The notes under the pieces: generated by a model
The model's database searches: none
Seen by the model: the letters and a program-made list of their open reading frames with translations, nothing else
What the model was told of the DNA's origin: nothing
Made by a program: the position numbers and the translations under genes
NCBI RefSeq assembly: GCF_009807035.1
Contig: NZ_WUBI01000001.1
Span: 806,001 to 870,000 of the forward strand
Direction: 5' to 3'
DNA length: 64,000 nt
DNA from: Paenibacillus dendrobii
GTDB lineage: Bacteria; Bacillota; Bacilli; Paenibacillales; Paenibacillaceae
Shown here: positions 26,051 through 35,355 of the stretch, piece by piece
How the letters are laid out: every line of letters begins with the position of its first letter
How positions within the stretch are numbered: the stretch's first letter is position 1

Positions 26051-27280
26051 TCATTCCACGAGATATGCAGCCAAACTGCGGATCAAGGGCTTCTCCACGG
26101 AGGAAAGGAAAGTTACGCGCAATTGATCGGTTTCGATAGTCTCAAACCGATCAATTTTTTTATGCCCGATCGCACTTCCCCGTACAAGCTCTTTCCAATC
26201 ACCTTCGCTGTAAGCTTCAAGAACATACTCGCGAATACGCTCCCCTTGGGCGATATCCTCCATCATAACCACGTGATTCACTGGCTGAATGCGCTCCAAG
26301 GTCAGCTGCAGTTCGTTTCCTTCTCCATTCGTTTGTCCCATAGAATGTCCGAATCTGCGGCGGATCTCATCACCAAGTTCGATGACGCGTGTCACATCCA
26401 CATCAGGCAGCAGCCCGCGGTTGTCCGGGGATACATTCAAGAGCAACGTAGCGCCATGTCCAACCGAACGGTAATAGAGCTCCACCACTTCCTCCAGGCT
26501 TCTTAAGCTCGCCTCATCGTCAGGATGCCAGAACCAGTGACGTTTGCGTATCGGAACATCGCATTCGGCAGGTACCCAGGCTGGAGTTCCTTCCATCCAA
26601 GTCAGCATATCACTGGTGAACATGCTCTCCCTCGCCGTGGTTGCCGTATTCCAGCAAGGATAAGGAGCAACGCCGTCTTCATTCCCTACCCAGCGGATCG
26701 TCGGACGTCCCATATTGAAGACCATTGCGTCCGGCTGATATTTGTCCACCAGGCCGATGATTCGGGGCCAATCATATGCTCTGCCTTGGGAACCAGCCCC
26801 ATCGAACCATATCTCAACAAGCGGTCCATACCCGGTCAGAAGCTCGGTTAACTGCTCGGCGTAAAAATCGTCGTAAGCCTCTTTATTCGGATAGCAAGGT
26901 TCATGCCGATCCCATGGGGACAGATACAATCCGAACTTAAGCCCTTCCTCCCTGCAGGCATCGGCAACTTCCCGGACGACGTCCCCTTTGCCGTCTTTCC
27001 ATGGACTGGACATCACGGAGTAATCGGTCGTTCGCGTCGGCCACAGACAGAAGCCGTCATGATGCTTTGCGGTCAATACCAGATACTTAAATCCGGCGCG
27101 TTTCGCCGTCCTAGCCCATTGCCGGGCATCAAACTGTTCCGGATGAAAGAGCTCCGGGGAATCCGTTCCCTCTCCCCATTCCTGATCGCAATATGTGTTC
27201 ATGCCAAAATGGCAAAACATGCCCAATTCCATTTCCTGCCATGCCAGCTGTTGCGGCGATGGTTTTGCAAGTTCATTCAT
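26051..27280 (-). CDS. alpha-L-fucosidase, GH29, cytoplasmic
   Basis: About 409 residues without a signal peptide. The N-terminal barrel shows MFCHFGMNTY, TAKHHDGFCLWPT and the nucleophile motif EIWFDGAG (D160 counting from the ATG), all GH29 hallmarks. A C-terminal beta domain follows. GH29 enzymes release fucose by a retaining mechanism. The ATG at 27280 is preferred over GTG at 27292 because the CAGGTG ribosome site lies nine bases before it. It follows the locus B lipoprotein gene after a hairpin, suggesting that locus B imports a fucosylated oligosaccharide. Confidence 0.9.
   Translation of the reverse strand: MNELAKPSPQQLAWQEMELGMFCHFGMNTYCDQEWGEGTDSPELFHPEQFDARQWARTAKRAGFKYLVLTAKHHDGFCLWPTRTTDYSVMSSPWKDGKGDVVREVADACREEGLKFGLYLSPWDRHEPCYPNKEAYDDFYAEQLTELLTGYGPLVEIWFDGAGSQGRAYDWPRIIGLVDKYQPDAMVFNMGRPTIRWVGNEDGVAPYPCWNTATTARESMFTSDMLTWMEGTPAWVPAECDVPIRKRHWFWHPDDEASLRSLEEVVELYYRSVGHGATLLLNVSPDNRGLLPDVDVTRVIELGDEIRRRFGHSMGQTNGEGNELQLTLERIQPVNHVVMMEDIAQGERIREYVLEAYSEGDWKELVRGSAIGHKKIDRFETIETDQLRVTFLSSVEKPLIRSLAAYLVE
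26116..26157 (+). terminator. perfect terminator-like hairpin antisense to the end of GH29
   Basis: On the plus strand ATTGATCGGTTT (26117-26128) and AAACCGATCAAT (26139-26150) form a perfect 12-bp stem with a 10-nt loop, followed at once by a run of T. It lies inside the coding end of the minus-strand fucosidase, so it would stop only plus-strand transcripts entering that gene. Confidence 0.5.
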
Positions 27281-27319
27281 TGAAAAATACACCTGCTTTC
27301 CACGGGGTTAAATGATCAT

Positions 27320-27350
27320 CCCCTGCACAAGTAATGTTCTTGCGCAGGGG
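27320..27350. terminator. stem-loop between lipoprotein and GH29 genes
   Basis: CCCCTGC-A-CAAG pairs with CTTG-C-GCAGGGG around a seven-base loop. There is no T-run on the minus strand. In importer operons a hairpin after the binding-protein gene commonly protects the upstream message or lets part of the transcription through, which fits its place here. Confidence 0.55.
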
Positions 27351-27363
27351 AATGGAATTTTCG

Positions 27364-29097
27364 TTATTTTTTGGCATCCAATGCCTTTTGATAGATTTCC
27401 AGGTACTGGCTCAGCTGCATTCCGTCCAGCCCTTTCACATAGGAGTCCCATTCTTTATTGATGTCTTTGGAGCCCGTAATAAACTGGGCCATATTGGATT
27501 TTACGTAGCCAACAAGCGTCGTCTTGATTTGTGCTGCGATCTCAGCGTCTTCAAGCGCAATGAACAGCCCGTTTGGATATTGCTCCTTGGAGTGATACGG
27601 TTCGTACTCTTTGGAAACCTGATTCAGGCGGGTACCGTATCCATCGGGAGCGAGCGGATCCTGAGGAGATGTCCAGGATGCGCGGTAAGCATAGGTTCTG
27701 AGTGATGGTCCGATCTGCTCCCATCCATCGTTATGCGTCGGCTTCTTCTCCGTTGCGGGAATGGCCGTATATTTGGCCTGCTCTCCATTCATATCCATTT
27801 CTCCAGGATTGGCCTTCCGCCACGCTGGGCCTTCGGGACCGTTTTCCTCCAACAGGATTGCTTCTTCCGTATATAGATAATCCGCCAAACGGATGGCTGC
27901 AATCTGCTGTTCTTTCGTGGCTTTGTTCGTGATCGCAAACTGCGAGTTTCCGATTCCCGCAAAATTCAGCGTTTGCTGCACGCCATTCGGCCCTTTCAGC
28001 GGCGGCACGGCAACGTAGTCCTTATGGCGCGGAGCCTTATCATCCATGCTGTAAGCATAACTGATCAATGCAGTCGAAAGCGTGCCCATGATGTTGTCCG
28101 GTTCACGGTTGGCCATTTGCTGAACAGCATCGGCATTTTGTGTGAAGGCTGCCGGATCAATTAATCCCTCTTTGTACAATTTGTTCAAATAAATGAGGCC
28201 TTGTTTCCATTCTTCCTTATTGGCCGTAAAGTCGACTTTGCCATCAACATCGCGGAGGAACGTCCCCGAATCTTTATCCACGTAGTCATCAAGGATGAAT
28301 GAGTTCATCAGGAAGGCGGACACGTTGCCAGCCCACATTTCGTCCGAACCCGTAAGCGGGATTTCATCCTTTTTGCCGTTTCCATTCGGATCATTCTCTT
28401 TGAACGCCTTCAGAACATTATAAAATTCGTCGGTTGTCGTTGGAACTTGCAGACCTAATTTATCGAGCCATTTTTTATTGATCCACATTTTGAGCGCATT
28501 GTCGCAATGATAGCATTCATTGACCTGCGGCAAAGCGTAGATGTTACCGTCTGGAGCTGTAATCGATGCTTTCATATAAGAGATATCCTGCATGGCTTTC
28601 TTAATATTGGGAGCATATTGTTCTATCAAATCATTCAGCGGGATAAAAACGCCCTGCTGCCCATACTTCATCTGCTCTTCCTTGGTCAAGCCTCCGTGGA
28701 GAATGACTTCAGGATAATCGCCGCTGGCCAGCATCAATTGCTTCCGGTCATTCAAAGCGTTATCCGGTACCAGGTCCCAAGCGATCTTGATATTCGTCTT
28801 GTCTTCAAGATATTTGGTAAATAAGTTCGTATCCATGTTTTCAATCGTCGCGAACTGAGGCGCAAACATTTTGATGGTCATCGGCTTCGACACGATCGGA
28901 TACGATCCTACGGGCGTAAACAGATCATCATCTGCAGCCTTGTTGTCTGTCTTTTCAGCAGTCTGGTTGCTTGCCTGATCACCGGAAGAATTTGGATCGG
29001 CTGATTTGCCTCCTCCGCAGGCGCTCAGAAGCAGCATGCAAATCATCACACAGCTGATCGTGCCTAGCCAAGTTTTTTTCTTAAAGCTTTTTTCCAT
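27364..29097 (-). CDS. extracellular sugar-binding lipoprotein of second ABC importer
   Basis: 577 residues. Lipobox LSAC with lipidated C27, then a Gly/Ser/Asp-rich tether to about residue 60. Features shared with the 14274 lipoprotein include a DPNGNGKKDEIPL loop and an IYALPQ segment, placing both in the LplA/YtcQ-type family. Unlike locus A, the two permease genes precede it. GH29 follows, so a fucose-containing oligosaccharide is the likely ligand (inference). Confidence 0.9.
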   Translation of the reverse strand: MEKSFKKKTWLGTISCVMICMLLLSACGGGKSADPNSSGDQASNQTAEKTDNKAADDDLFTPVGSYPIVSKPMTIKMFAPQFATIENMDTNLFTKYLEDKTNIKIAWDLVPDNALNDRKQLMLASGDYPEVILHGGLTKEEQMKYGQQGVFIPLNDLIEQYAPNIKKAMQDISYMKASITAPDGNIYALPQVNECYHCDNALKMWINKKWLDKLGLQVPTTTDEFYNVLKAFKENDPNGNGKKDEIPLTGSDEMWAGNVSAFLMNSFILDDYVDKDSGTFLRDVDGKVDFTANKEEWKQGLIYLNKLYKEGLIDPAAFTQNADAVQQMANREPDNIMGTLSTALISYAYSMDDKAPRHKDYVAVPPLKGPNGVQQTLNFAGIGNSQFAITNKATKEQQIAAIRLADYLYTEEAILLEENGPEGPAWRKANPGEMDMNGEQAKYTAIPATEKKPTHNDGWEQIGPSLRTYAYRASWTSPQDPLAPDGYGTRLNQVSKEYEPYHSKEQYPNGLFIALEDAEIAAQIKTTLVGYVKSNMAQFITGSKDINKEWDSYVKGLDGMQLSQYLEIYQKALDAKK

Positions 29098-29224
29098 CGA
29101 ACATTTCCCCCATTCATCATCAGAATTCCGGGCGATGAGCCCCTTTCCTTTGCCACCACGAACTTCAATTGTATCTGAATAACGGGCGGCATCACCTCCT
29201 TCAAGCTGTTATTGCTTTTTCATG

Positions 29225-30124
29225 TCAGCCTTTCAGCGAACCGATCATGACACCTTTGACGAAATGTTTCTGCACAAAAGGATAAATGATGAGCACCGGC
29301 GCGCTGGCGACGACAATCAGCGAATATTTCAGCAAATCCTTAAGCCCCTGCTGCGCCTGCACCTGGCTCACATTCGCCATCATGGATGCATCGACCGTGT
29401 TCAGAATGAGTATATTGCGGAGAATGATTTGAAGCGGGAACAAGTCCGGTTTTCGCAAAAAGATCAGTGCATCAAAGTAAGCGTTCCAGTGGCCGACGGC
29501 GTACATCAACGTCATGACCGCAATGATCGGTTTGGAAAGCGGCAGGACGATGCTGAAGATGAACCGGATATCGCTGCATCCATCCAGCTCCGCGGCTTCC
29601 GCCAATTCGTCGGGAATCGTGGTTTGGAAAAAAGTTCTTGCAACGATCACTTGAAATACTCCCATCGCTCCCGGCAGAATCATGGCCCAGCGCGTATCCA
29701 GCAGATGGAGATCTTTAACGACGAGATAATAAGGAATCAGCCCCCCGTCAAACATCATGGTGATCACGAGCATAACCATAAAAAAATGGCGGCCGTAAAG
29801 TGTCTTCTTGGACAGCGGGTATGCAAGCATGATCGTTAAAGCTACATTAACGGCTGTGCCGACGACGGTGTAGAAGAGGGAATTCAAATAACCGACGCCG
29901 ATTTGCGGATTATGAAACACCGCCTTATAGCCATCCAACGTGAAATCCACAGGAAAAAGCCAAACTTTGCCGGATACGACGGCTTGGGGCGAACTGACGG
30001 ATGAGCTTAAGATGTAAATCAGCGGCACCGCCACAATAACCAGGACCAGTGACAAAAACAGATAGATGAAGAAAACAAACAGGCGATCGCCTTTCGATTC
30101 ACGTATAGCGGTTCCTTTGGACAT
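29225..30124 (-). CDS. sugar ABC transporter permease, LplC type (locus B)
   Basis: 299 residues, six membrane segments, EAA loop EAAELDGCSDIRFIFSIVLP and C terminus KGVMIGSLKG, closely parallel to the locus A permease at 12373. A GAGAGGA ribosome site precedes the ATG. Middle gene of the locus B importer. Confidence 0.92.
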   Translation of the reverse strand: MSKGTAIRESKGDRLFVFFIYLFLSLVLVIVAVPLIYILSSSVSSPQAVVSGKVWLFPVDFTLDGYKAVFHNPQIGVGYLNSLFYTVVGTAVNVALTIMLAYPLSKKTLYGRHFFMVMLVITMMFDGGLIPYYLVVKDLHLLDTRWAMILPGAMGVFQVIVARTFFQTTIPDELAEAAELDGCSDIRFIFSIVLPLSKPIIAVMTLMYAVGHWNAYFDALIFLRKPDLFPLQIILRNILILNTVDASMMANVSQVQAQQGLKDLLKYSLIVVASAPVLIIYPFVQKHFVKGVMIGSLKG

Positions 30125-30182
30125 AAGATCTCCTCTCTTTCCAGGTTCGTTTGTTTATATTTGTTCGCGAAGCGGGACATGG

Positions 30183-31178
30183 CTACCACAAGCTATTGCT
30201 GGACAGCTTTCTGGCAATGTAATTGACGGACACCAGCAGGATCAGGTTGATGACCGAGTTGAAGAGCCCGATCGCCGCCGAGAAGCTGAAGCTGGACCCG
30301 AGCAAACCAACCTTATAGACGTAAGTGGATATGACTTCCGAAGTGCTTAGATTAAGCGGATTTTGCATCAGATATATTTTTTCGAAGCCTAATTTCATGA
30401 TGTTGCCCAGGTTGAGAATCAGCATGATGACCGACACGGGGATGAGGCTTGGAATATCGATATTCAGAATCTTTTGGATGCGGGATGCTCCGTCCACCTT
30501 AGCCGATTCATACAGCTCCGGGTTGACGCCGGAAAGCGCCGCAATGTAGATAATCGCACCATATCCCGTAAACTGCCAAACGTCGGACCATACATAGATG
30601 GATTTAAACAGGCCTGGAATGCCCATGAAATTCGTATTGCTCACACCGATCATCTCGAAAAATTTACTGACCATCCCTACATTTGGTGTCAGGTTGACGA
30701 TAATGATCGATACCATAATGACCGTAGAAATAAAATAAGGGGCATACGATACCATCTGCACGCTCTTTTTGAAAAGACCATTGCGAATCTCGTTCAACGC
30801 CAGTGCCAATAAAATAGGGGCAGGAAAGCCTATGATCAAACCGTAAAAACTGATGCCGAGCGTGTTTTTGATGTAGAGCCAGAAATTCGGCGACTCGAAG
30901 AACTGGTGAAAATACTTCAGCCCTGCCCAGTCGCTGCCCCAGATACCTTTAATGACCTTATAATTTTTGAATGCGATTACAATTCCGGCCATCGGTATAT
31001 ATTTGAAAATAATCAAATAAAGGACGGGCAGCAGCAGAACAAGATACAACTGCCAATGCCGCTTTATTTTTTTTCCTGTCGTTCTTCCCGTACTCCGGTC
31101 CGGCGGCGCTTTCGAGGACACGGGATTTCTTGGAGTCAGGCTTGGCTCGGTTTGAAGCTTGGAGATCAGTCTTGGCAT
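30183..31178 (-). CDS. sugar ABC transporter permease, LplB type (locus B)
   Basis: About 331 residues. EAA loop ESAKVDGASRIQKILNI and FKYIPMAGIVIAFKNY match the LplB branch. The ATG at 31178 is preferred to a frame 37 codons longer because AAGGAG lies eight bases upstream and the extra residues are not family-like. It carries a hydrophilic N-terminal stretch of about 40 residues before the first membrane helix. First gene of the locus B importer, downstream of the membrane AraC regulator. Confidence 0.92.
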   Translation of the reverse strand: MPRLISKLQTEPSLTPRNPVSSKAPPDRSTGRTTGKKIKRHWQLYLVLLLPVLYLIIFKYIPMAGIVIAFKNYKVIKGIWGSDWAGLKYFHQFFESPNFWLYIKNTLGISFYGLIIGFPAPILLALALNEIRNGLFKKSVQMVSYAPYFISTVIMVSIIIVNLTPNVGMVSKFFEMIGVSNTNFMGIPGLFKSIYVWSDVWQFTGYGAIIYIAALSGVNPELYESAKVDGASRIQKILNIDIPSLIPVSVIMLILNLGNIMKLGFEKIYLMQNPLNLSTSEVISTYVYKVGLLGSSFSFSAAIGLFNSVINLILLVSVNYIARKLSSNSLW

Positions 31179-31372
31179 GTTGGTTAACTCCTTCCGTTCA
31201 TTCATAACTTTCGGGTGCTTGTAATGTAAGCCGATTGTAAACGACACCTTCCTCCAACAACAAGAAACAAAAATAATAAGGTAAACCATTTTCGCCTTGG
31301 CGCCATAGAATCAACGTATCAGCGCTCGCCCGGGTAGGCCGGGACCGTATTGAACGCAGGGTCAGATCCAAT

Positions 31373-31402
31373 TAAAAAAGCAGCGATACGCGATCGCTGC
31401 CT
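31373..31402 (-). terminator. intrinsic terminator after the membrane AraC regulator
   Basis: GGCAGCGAT/ATCGCTGC pair on the minus strand, followed by TTTTTTAATT. It separates the regulator from the importer genes, which must therefore have their own promoter in 31179-31372. Confidence 0.85.
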
Positions 31403-31437
31403 TAACCATTTTCTACTGCTGAATCATTTTCACCCGG

Positions 31438-33666
31438 TTAATTTGCCTTCTGTTCCGTGCGGTATTCGCCCGGGGCAGCCCCTGTCGTTCTCTTGAATAC
31501 GCGCGTAAACGAAATAGCATGAGCGTATCCGACCCGTTCTGCAACCTCCTGCACGGAATAATTCGTTTCTGTCAGCAGACGCTTCGCTTCCTTCATTCGG
31601 ATATCGATTAAGAAATCAACAAACCTTTGGCCGGTGTTTTCTTTAAATAATTTGCTTACATACTTGGCGTTGAGATGGAACCGGTCCCCCAGCATCTCGA
31701 GCGACAAATCCGGATTGGCGTAATCCCTCTCAATCAGCCTGCATATGTCTCTGATGATACTTGAGTACTGCTTTTCATCCTGAAGCTGCTTCATCATTTC
31801 ATATTGATCCGTAAGCACCTGCTTGGTTTCATGTCTCAATTGTTCCAAGGAATAAGAATTGTCCACCTTTACTGTCAGCTTCGGCAAACCTTCCTGCACC
31901 CATCTGTTGTAAATTTCCTTGCCTATACCTGACATTTCGCGGCCTATATAATAGATCAAGTAATTCATCAGGCTAAATATTTCGTCATTGGTCAGAAAGC
32001 TACTCTTTAGCTGTTCAAACCATTTTTCGTAATCATCGCTCCAATGCTCCTTAAGCATCCGGAAAGATTGTATGATCGAACGGATTTCTCCCAGATGCGT
32101 ATATACTTCGGCGATACCCTGGCTCGAAATATCCTCGCTTTGGATCAATCGGTTCTCGCCTAGCACAATTTTATATTTTAGAGCTTCCATCGCTCCTTTA
32201 TACGACTTCGGAATATCGCCAAGCTGATCCGTGGACCCGCCCGCGCCAACCGTAATCGTAAACTTCAAATTTTGATGGGTCCATGTGATGATGTGTTCGG
32301 CAAAACGGAGCAGCATCGTGTTTTCGAAACGATCATGATCTCGTTCTTCGAACAGCATGAGCGACAGGTTGGGGGAAGATGTCCATTCCGACCATAGCCG
32401 GCAATCCCATTTCGAAGCAATCTCATCCACGACGGTCCGCAGGGTAAACTTCAACAAATCCTGATCGACCTTGGAATAATTTTTACAGAAGTCGCCATAC
32501 TTATCGATTTCAATGATGAGGATGCGAAACTGATCCAGCGGTTGCGGCAAGTTCAATCGATCGGCTTCCGATTTCCATTCCGAAACGGTCAGAGACGAGT
32601 CCCCCTCGATCAACTGGCGGAACATATACCGGGTTCGAACATGGAGATCCTCCCGGTACTTCTCTTGATACTGCTTGGATTGTTCTAAAATCTGGTCAAA
32701 GGCGGATTCAATGAAAGCAAATTCATCCGGTTTCCCCTTCCACCAACCTCCGCCGACCACCGGAAGCGAGTAGCTGCTGAACCTGGCGGCAATCGCCTCA
32801 ATCGGCTTGGAATTACGTCTGGAAACATAAATCATCCAGATGAATCCGATGGCAATCATGACCAGACCGACGATAAACCACAGGTTATAAAGATAAGAGA
32901 CAGCGCTTACAAAACTGCTGTTCAACAAACCGCTGTCATATTTCCAATTGGTGTAGCCTGAGACATATTGGGAATATACTTGGGACGGCTGAACATCCAT
33001 GGAGGTGCCGAACAAATGCCCTCCCGAAGCATCCTTGACCTGGATGAAGCTGACTTTGGAATCCAACATATCTCGGGTAAGTTTGTTCAAGGAATCCGCA
33101 GCCACATTGACTACAATCATGCCAAGGTCATTCTTCATATAAGGCGACCCTCTAACCAGGCTGACGACCTGTTTGCTGCCTTTCATTTTAAATTGTTCAA
33201 AAGTCCTTACGCCTGTCCATTTCGGCGTTTTCGATATCTGATATTCCTCGATGAAATTCTGGTCCGGGTATGAGCTTATGTATCCATTCGTAGCGTCGCT
33301 GAGCACATAGCCGTCTGAATTTCTCACCAGATAAATCGAATCGATCAAGGGATAATAATTAATGATTTCCTTGAGCTTCTGAACGGCTTGAATATTGATG
33401 TAGGGATCACTTGTCAGCGATGATACGAAAAAATCGTTCAAAGGCTTGCTGTTGATGCTTTCGAGGACGATCATATTGTCGATCACCTTCAGGGAGGTGT
33501 CTACCATGCGCATCGCTTGCAAGGAGAGCGTTTTATTGGCATTGAGTGCCTCCTGTCGACTCTGCTCGCTGAATAGCTGAAAGAAAACAAAAAATATAAA
33601 CGTAATCACTATGACAAAAATGGGCATATAGGAGAGCAATAGACGTTTAAACCAGGATTTTTGCAT
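31438..33666 (-). CDS. membrane-bound AraC family regulator with extracellular sensor domain
   Basis: 742 residues: membrane helix about 9-32, extracytoplasmic sensor about 33-260, second helix about 261-281, a long cytoplasmic middle, then AraC double helix-turn-helix at about 640-737 (LEMLGDRFHLNAKYVSKLFKE, VAERVGYAHAISFTRVFKR). This is the layout of one-component regulators that sense outside and bind DNA inside, with no kinase or receiver. It heads locus B and probably controls the importer-GH29 genes. A GGGGTGG ribosome site precedes the ATG. Confidence 0.9.
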   Translation of the reverse strand: MQKSWFKRLLLSYMPIFVIVITFIFFVFFQLFSEQSRQEALNANKTLSLQAMRMVDTSLKVIDNMIVLESINSKPLNDFFVSSLTSDPYINIQAVQKLKEIINYYPLIDSIYLVRNSDGYVLSDATNGYISSYPDQNFIEEYQISKTPKWTGVRTFEQFKMKGSKQVVSLVRGSPYMKNDLGMIVVNVAADSLNKLTRDMLDSKVSFIQVKDASGGHLFGTSMDVQPSQVYSQYVSGYTNWKYDSGLLNSSFVSAVSYLYNLWFIVGLVMIAIGFIWMIYVSRRNSKPIEAIAARFSSYSLPVVGGGWWKGKPDEFAFIESAFDQILEQSKQYQEKYREDLHVRTRYMFRQLIEGDSSLTVSEWKSEADRLNLPQPLDQFRILIIEIDKYGDFCKNYSKVDQDLLKFTLRTVVDEIASKWDCRLWSEWTSSPNLSLMLFEERDHDRFENTMLLRFAEHIITWTHQNLKFTITVGAGGSTDQLGDIPKSYKGAMEALKYKIVLGENRLIQSEDISSQGIAEVYTHLGEIRSIIQSFRMLKEHWSDDYEKWFEQLKSSFLTNDEIFSLMNYLIYYIGREMSGIGKEIYNRWVQEGLPKLTVKVDNSYSLEQLRHETKQVLTDQYEMMKQLQDEKQYSSIIRDICRLIERDYANPDLSLEMLGDRFHLNAKYVSKLFKENTGQRFVDFLIDIRMKEAKRLLTETNYSVQEVAERVGYAHAISFTRVFKRTTGAAPGEYRTEQKAN

Positions 33667-34058
33667 GATCCACCCCCGTATTTTCTACCATGTTTGTAAG
33701 TCGCTTTTTAATCATAACCATTTTTATGTGAAAAAGGGATGGAAAATTGTCGTTTCCTCCCTGACTTTTTTTCGTTGTACTGTCTCAACCTGGGTGAAAA
33801 TAGAACAAACATGAGTGTGAGCGCCCGGGCATCTAGCGGACACAACAACATCCGGCACAATCCTGGCAAGCGATCGATGTATGATTTATTCCATATAAAA
33901 AAACCGGCTTTCACAGATGAAAGCCGGTTTAATACTATACTAATTTCATGCTTTTTTGGTGTTGTTTCACGAATTTACGATGCCATGCAACGGCGACTTT
34001 TCTCATGTCAATCTTCAATCTGTATTATCACAGATTTCAAAATTCTATGGATAACTTA
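33667..34058. other. intergenic region between membrane AraC regulator and MFS gene
   Basis: No gene. It contains the promoter region of the AraC regulator and, at 33894-33930, the terminator of the MFS gene. A plus-strand open frame at 33739-34161 spans the terminator and runs antisense to the MFS gene, so it was not called. Confidence 0.5.
33894..33930 (-). terminator. intrinsic terminator after MFS gene
   Basis: AAACCGGCTTTC pairs perfectly with GAAAGCCGGTTT around a six-base loop, then seven T on the minus strand. Confidence 0.88.
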
Positions 34059-35309
34059 TTATATTTCTTGTGCAGTATGTGCATGTTCCGGTGCTTTTTG
34101 GTTCATGATCGGCACCATGACCAGTGCGCCAAGGAGAAATAATAATCCCGCTCCGCCATAGATCGTGCTCAGCGAAAAGGCGTCCTTTAATGCGCCAGCA
34201 AAAGACATGGAAATAACCATCATGCCAACGAACATCGGATTCAAAACCCCATTTACCCGGCCGACAATGGAAGCATGCGACCATTTCAGTATCATCGTAC
34301 TGATCCCGATATGAATGCAAGGGAAAACAAGCCCATTCAGAAATTGTACAGTCAGCGTGACCGGAACGCTCGTCGAATACCCGACGATGGCTGTGCAGAC
34401 CGCGCCTGCCAGCATTCCTATGGCAAGAAGAAGCTGCGGCGGAACCCGCTTCGCGAAGACGGCCACAATCCCACCGCCGATCAGCATGGCTGCGCCATTC
34501 ACCATCAGCAGATATTGCAGGAACTCCTCGCTTCTGCCCAGCCTCTCCGTTACGATGAACAGGTTAAGAGCTTGGGCCACGCCAACCGCGAGTCCCGCGA
34601 GTATAAATGCGAGTCCGAGCATGCGCAGCACTTGGCTTTTCCAAACATAGCGGAAGCCTTCGATGAAGTCTTTGCGGAACTGCCCTTTTACAACGACCGT
34701 TTGAGACTCCATATGATCCTCAGGCAAGCGAATAAGAACCAGAGCGGAAAGCAGGAAAACCACGCCCATTACAGCGATCGATGTTTCAAGGCCAAACGTA
34801 CTGTAAACAAAGGTGCCAAGCATGGGGCCAAGCACCATGAAGATGGCCATCAACGATTGGAATAAAGCCATCCCTTGCTGCAGCTGTTCTTCAGGCACAT
34901 GATATTTAAACAATCGCATGCTTGAAGGCTGCGAGAACTGCGAAAGTATAGCCGAGATGAATGCGACAAGGTAGACGGATTGCCAAGAACCGTAATGTAT
35001 GGTCAGAAGCACTACGAATACCGAAACCGCGGATAATGAATCGCACCAAATCATCGTTCGCTTTGGCCGCCAGCGGTCGGCAAAGGTACCTCCGATGAAC
35101 GAAAACACAAAAATAGGTGCGAATTCTGCCACGCTGATTAGAGAAATGGCGTACGGATCATTGTTTGTTCTGTCCGCAACATACAGAAGAATAGCGAAAT
35201 TACGTACCCAGATACCGATCTGCAGAAGCACGCTTGATAATAAAATCGTCTGCAGGAATCGATTGCGAAGCAGGCCTGGTGCATTCATGCTTTTTTCGTG
35301 CCTACCCAA
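34059..35309 (-). CDS. MFS exporter, macrolide/siderophore-efflux-like
   Basis: About 416 residues with roughly twelve membrane segments. The loop GTFADRWRPKRTMIWCDS is the MFS motif A form seen in MefA/EntS-like (MFS_3) exporters, which move macrolides, siderophores or other drugs. The start is uncertain: TTG at 35309 has GGAGG eight bases upstream; ATG at 35345 lacks a well-placed site. Upstream lies a tiny leader frame and an inverted repeat, suggesting regulated translation or attenuation. Substrate unknown. Confidence 0.85.
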   Translation of the reverse strand: MGRHEKSMNAPGLLRNRFLQTILLSSVLLQIGIWVRNFAILLYVADRTNNDPYAISLISVAEFAPIFVFSFIGGTFADRWRPKRTMIWCDSLSAVSVFVVLLTIHYGSWQSVYLVAFISAILSQFSQPSSMRLFKYHVPEEQLQQGMALFQSLMAIFMVLGPMLGTFVYSTFGLETSIAVMGVVFLLSALVLIRLPEDHMESQTVVVKGQFRKDFIEGFRYVWKSQVLRMLGLAFILAGLAVGVAQALNLFIVTERLGRSEEFLQYLLMVNGAAMLIGGGIVAVFAKRVPPQLLLAIGMLAGAVCTAIVGYSTSVPVTLTVQFLNGLVFPCIHIGISTMILKWSHASIVGRVNGVLNPMFVGMMVISMSFAGALKDAFSLSTIYGGAGLLFLLGALVMVPIMNQKAPEHAHTAQEI

Positions 35310-35355
35310 ACTTTCAACCTCCATTTTGTTTAATAAAGATGCCATTCTTAGTAAA

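Noticed and set aside
33739..34161. 140-codon plus-strand open frame
   Set aside because: Contains the MFS terminator and overlaps the MFS gene antisense; no ribosome site or motif.
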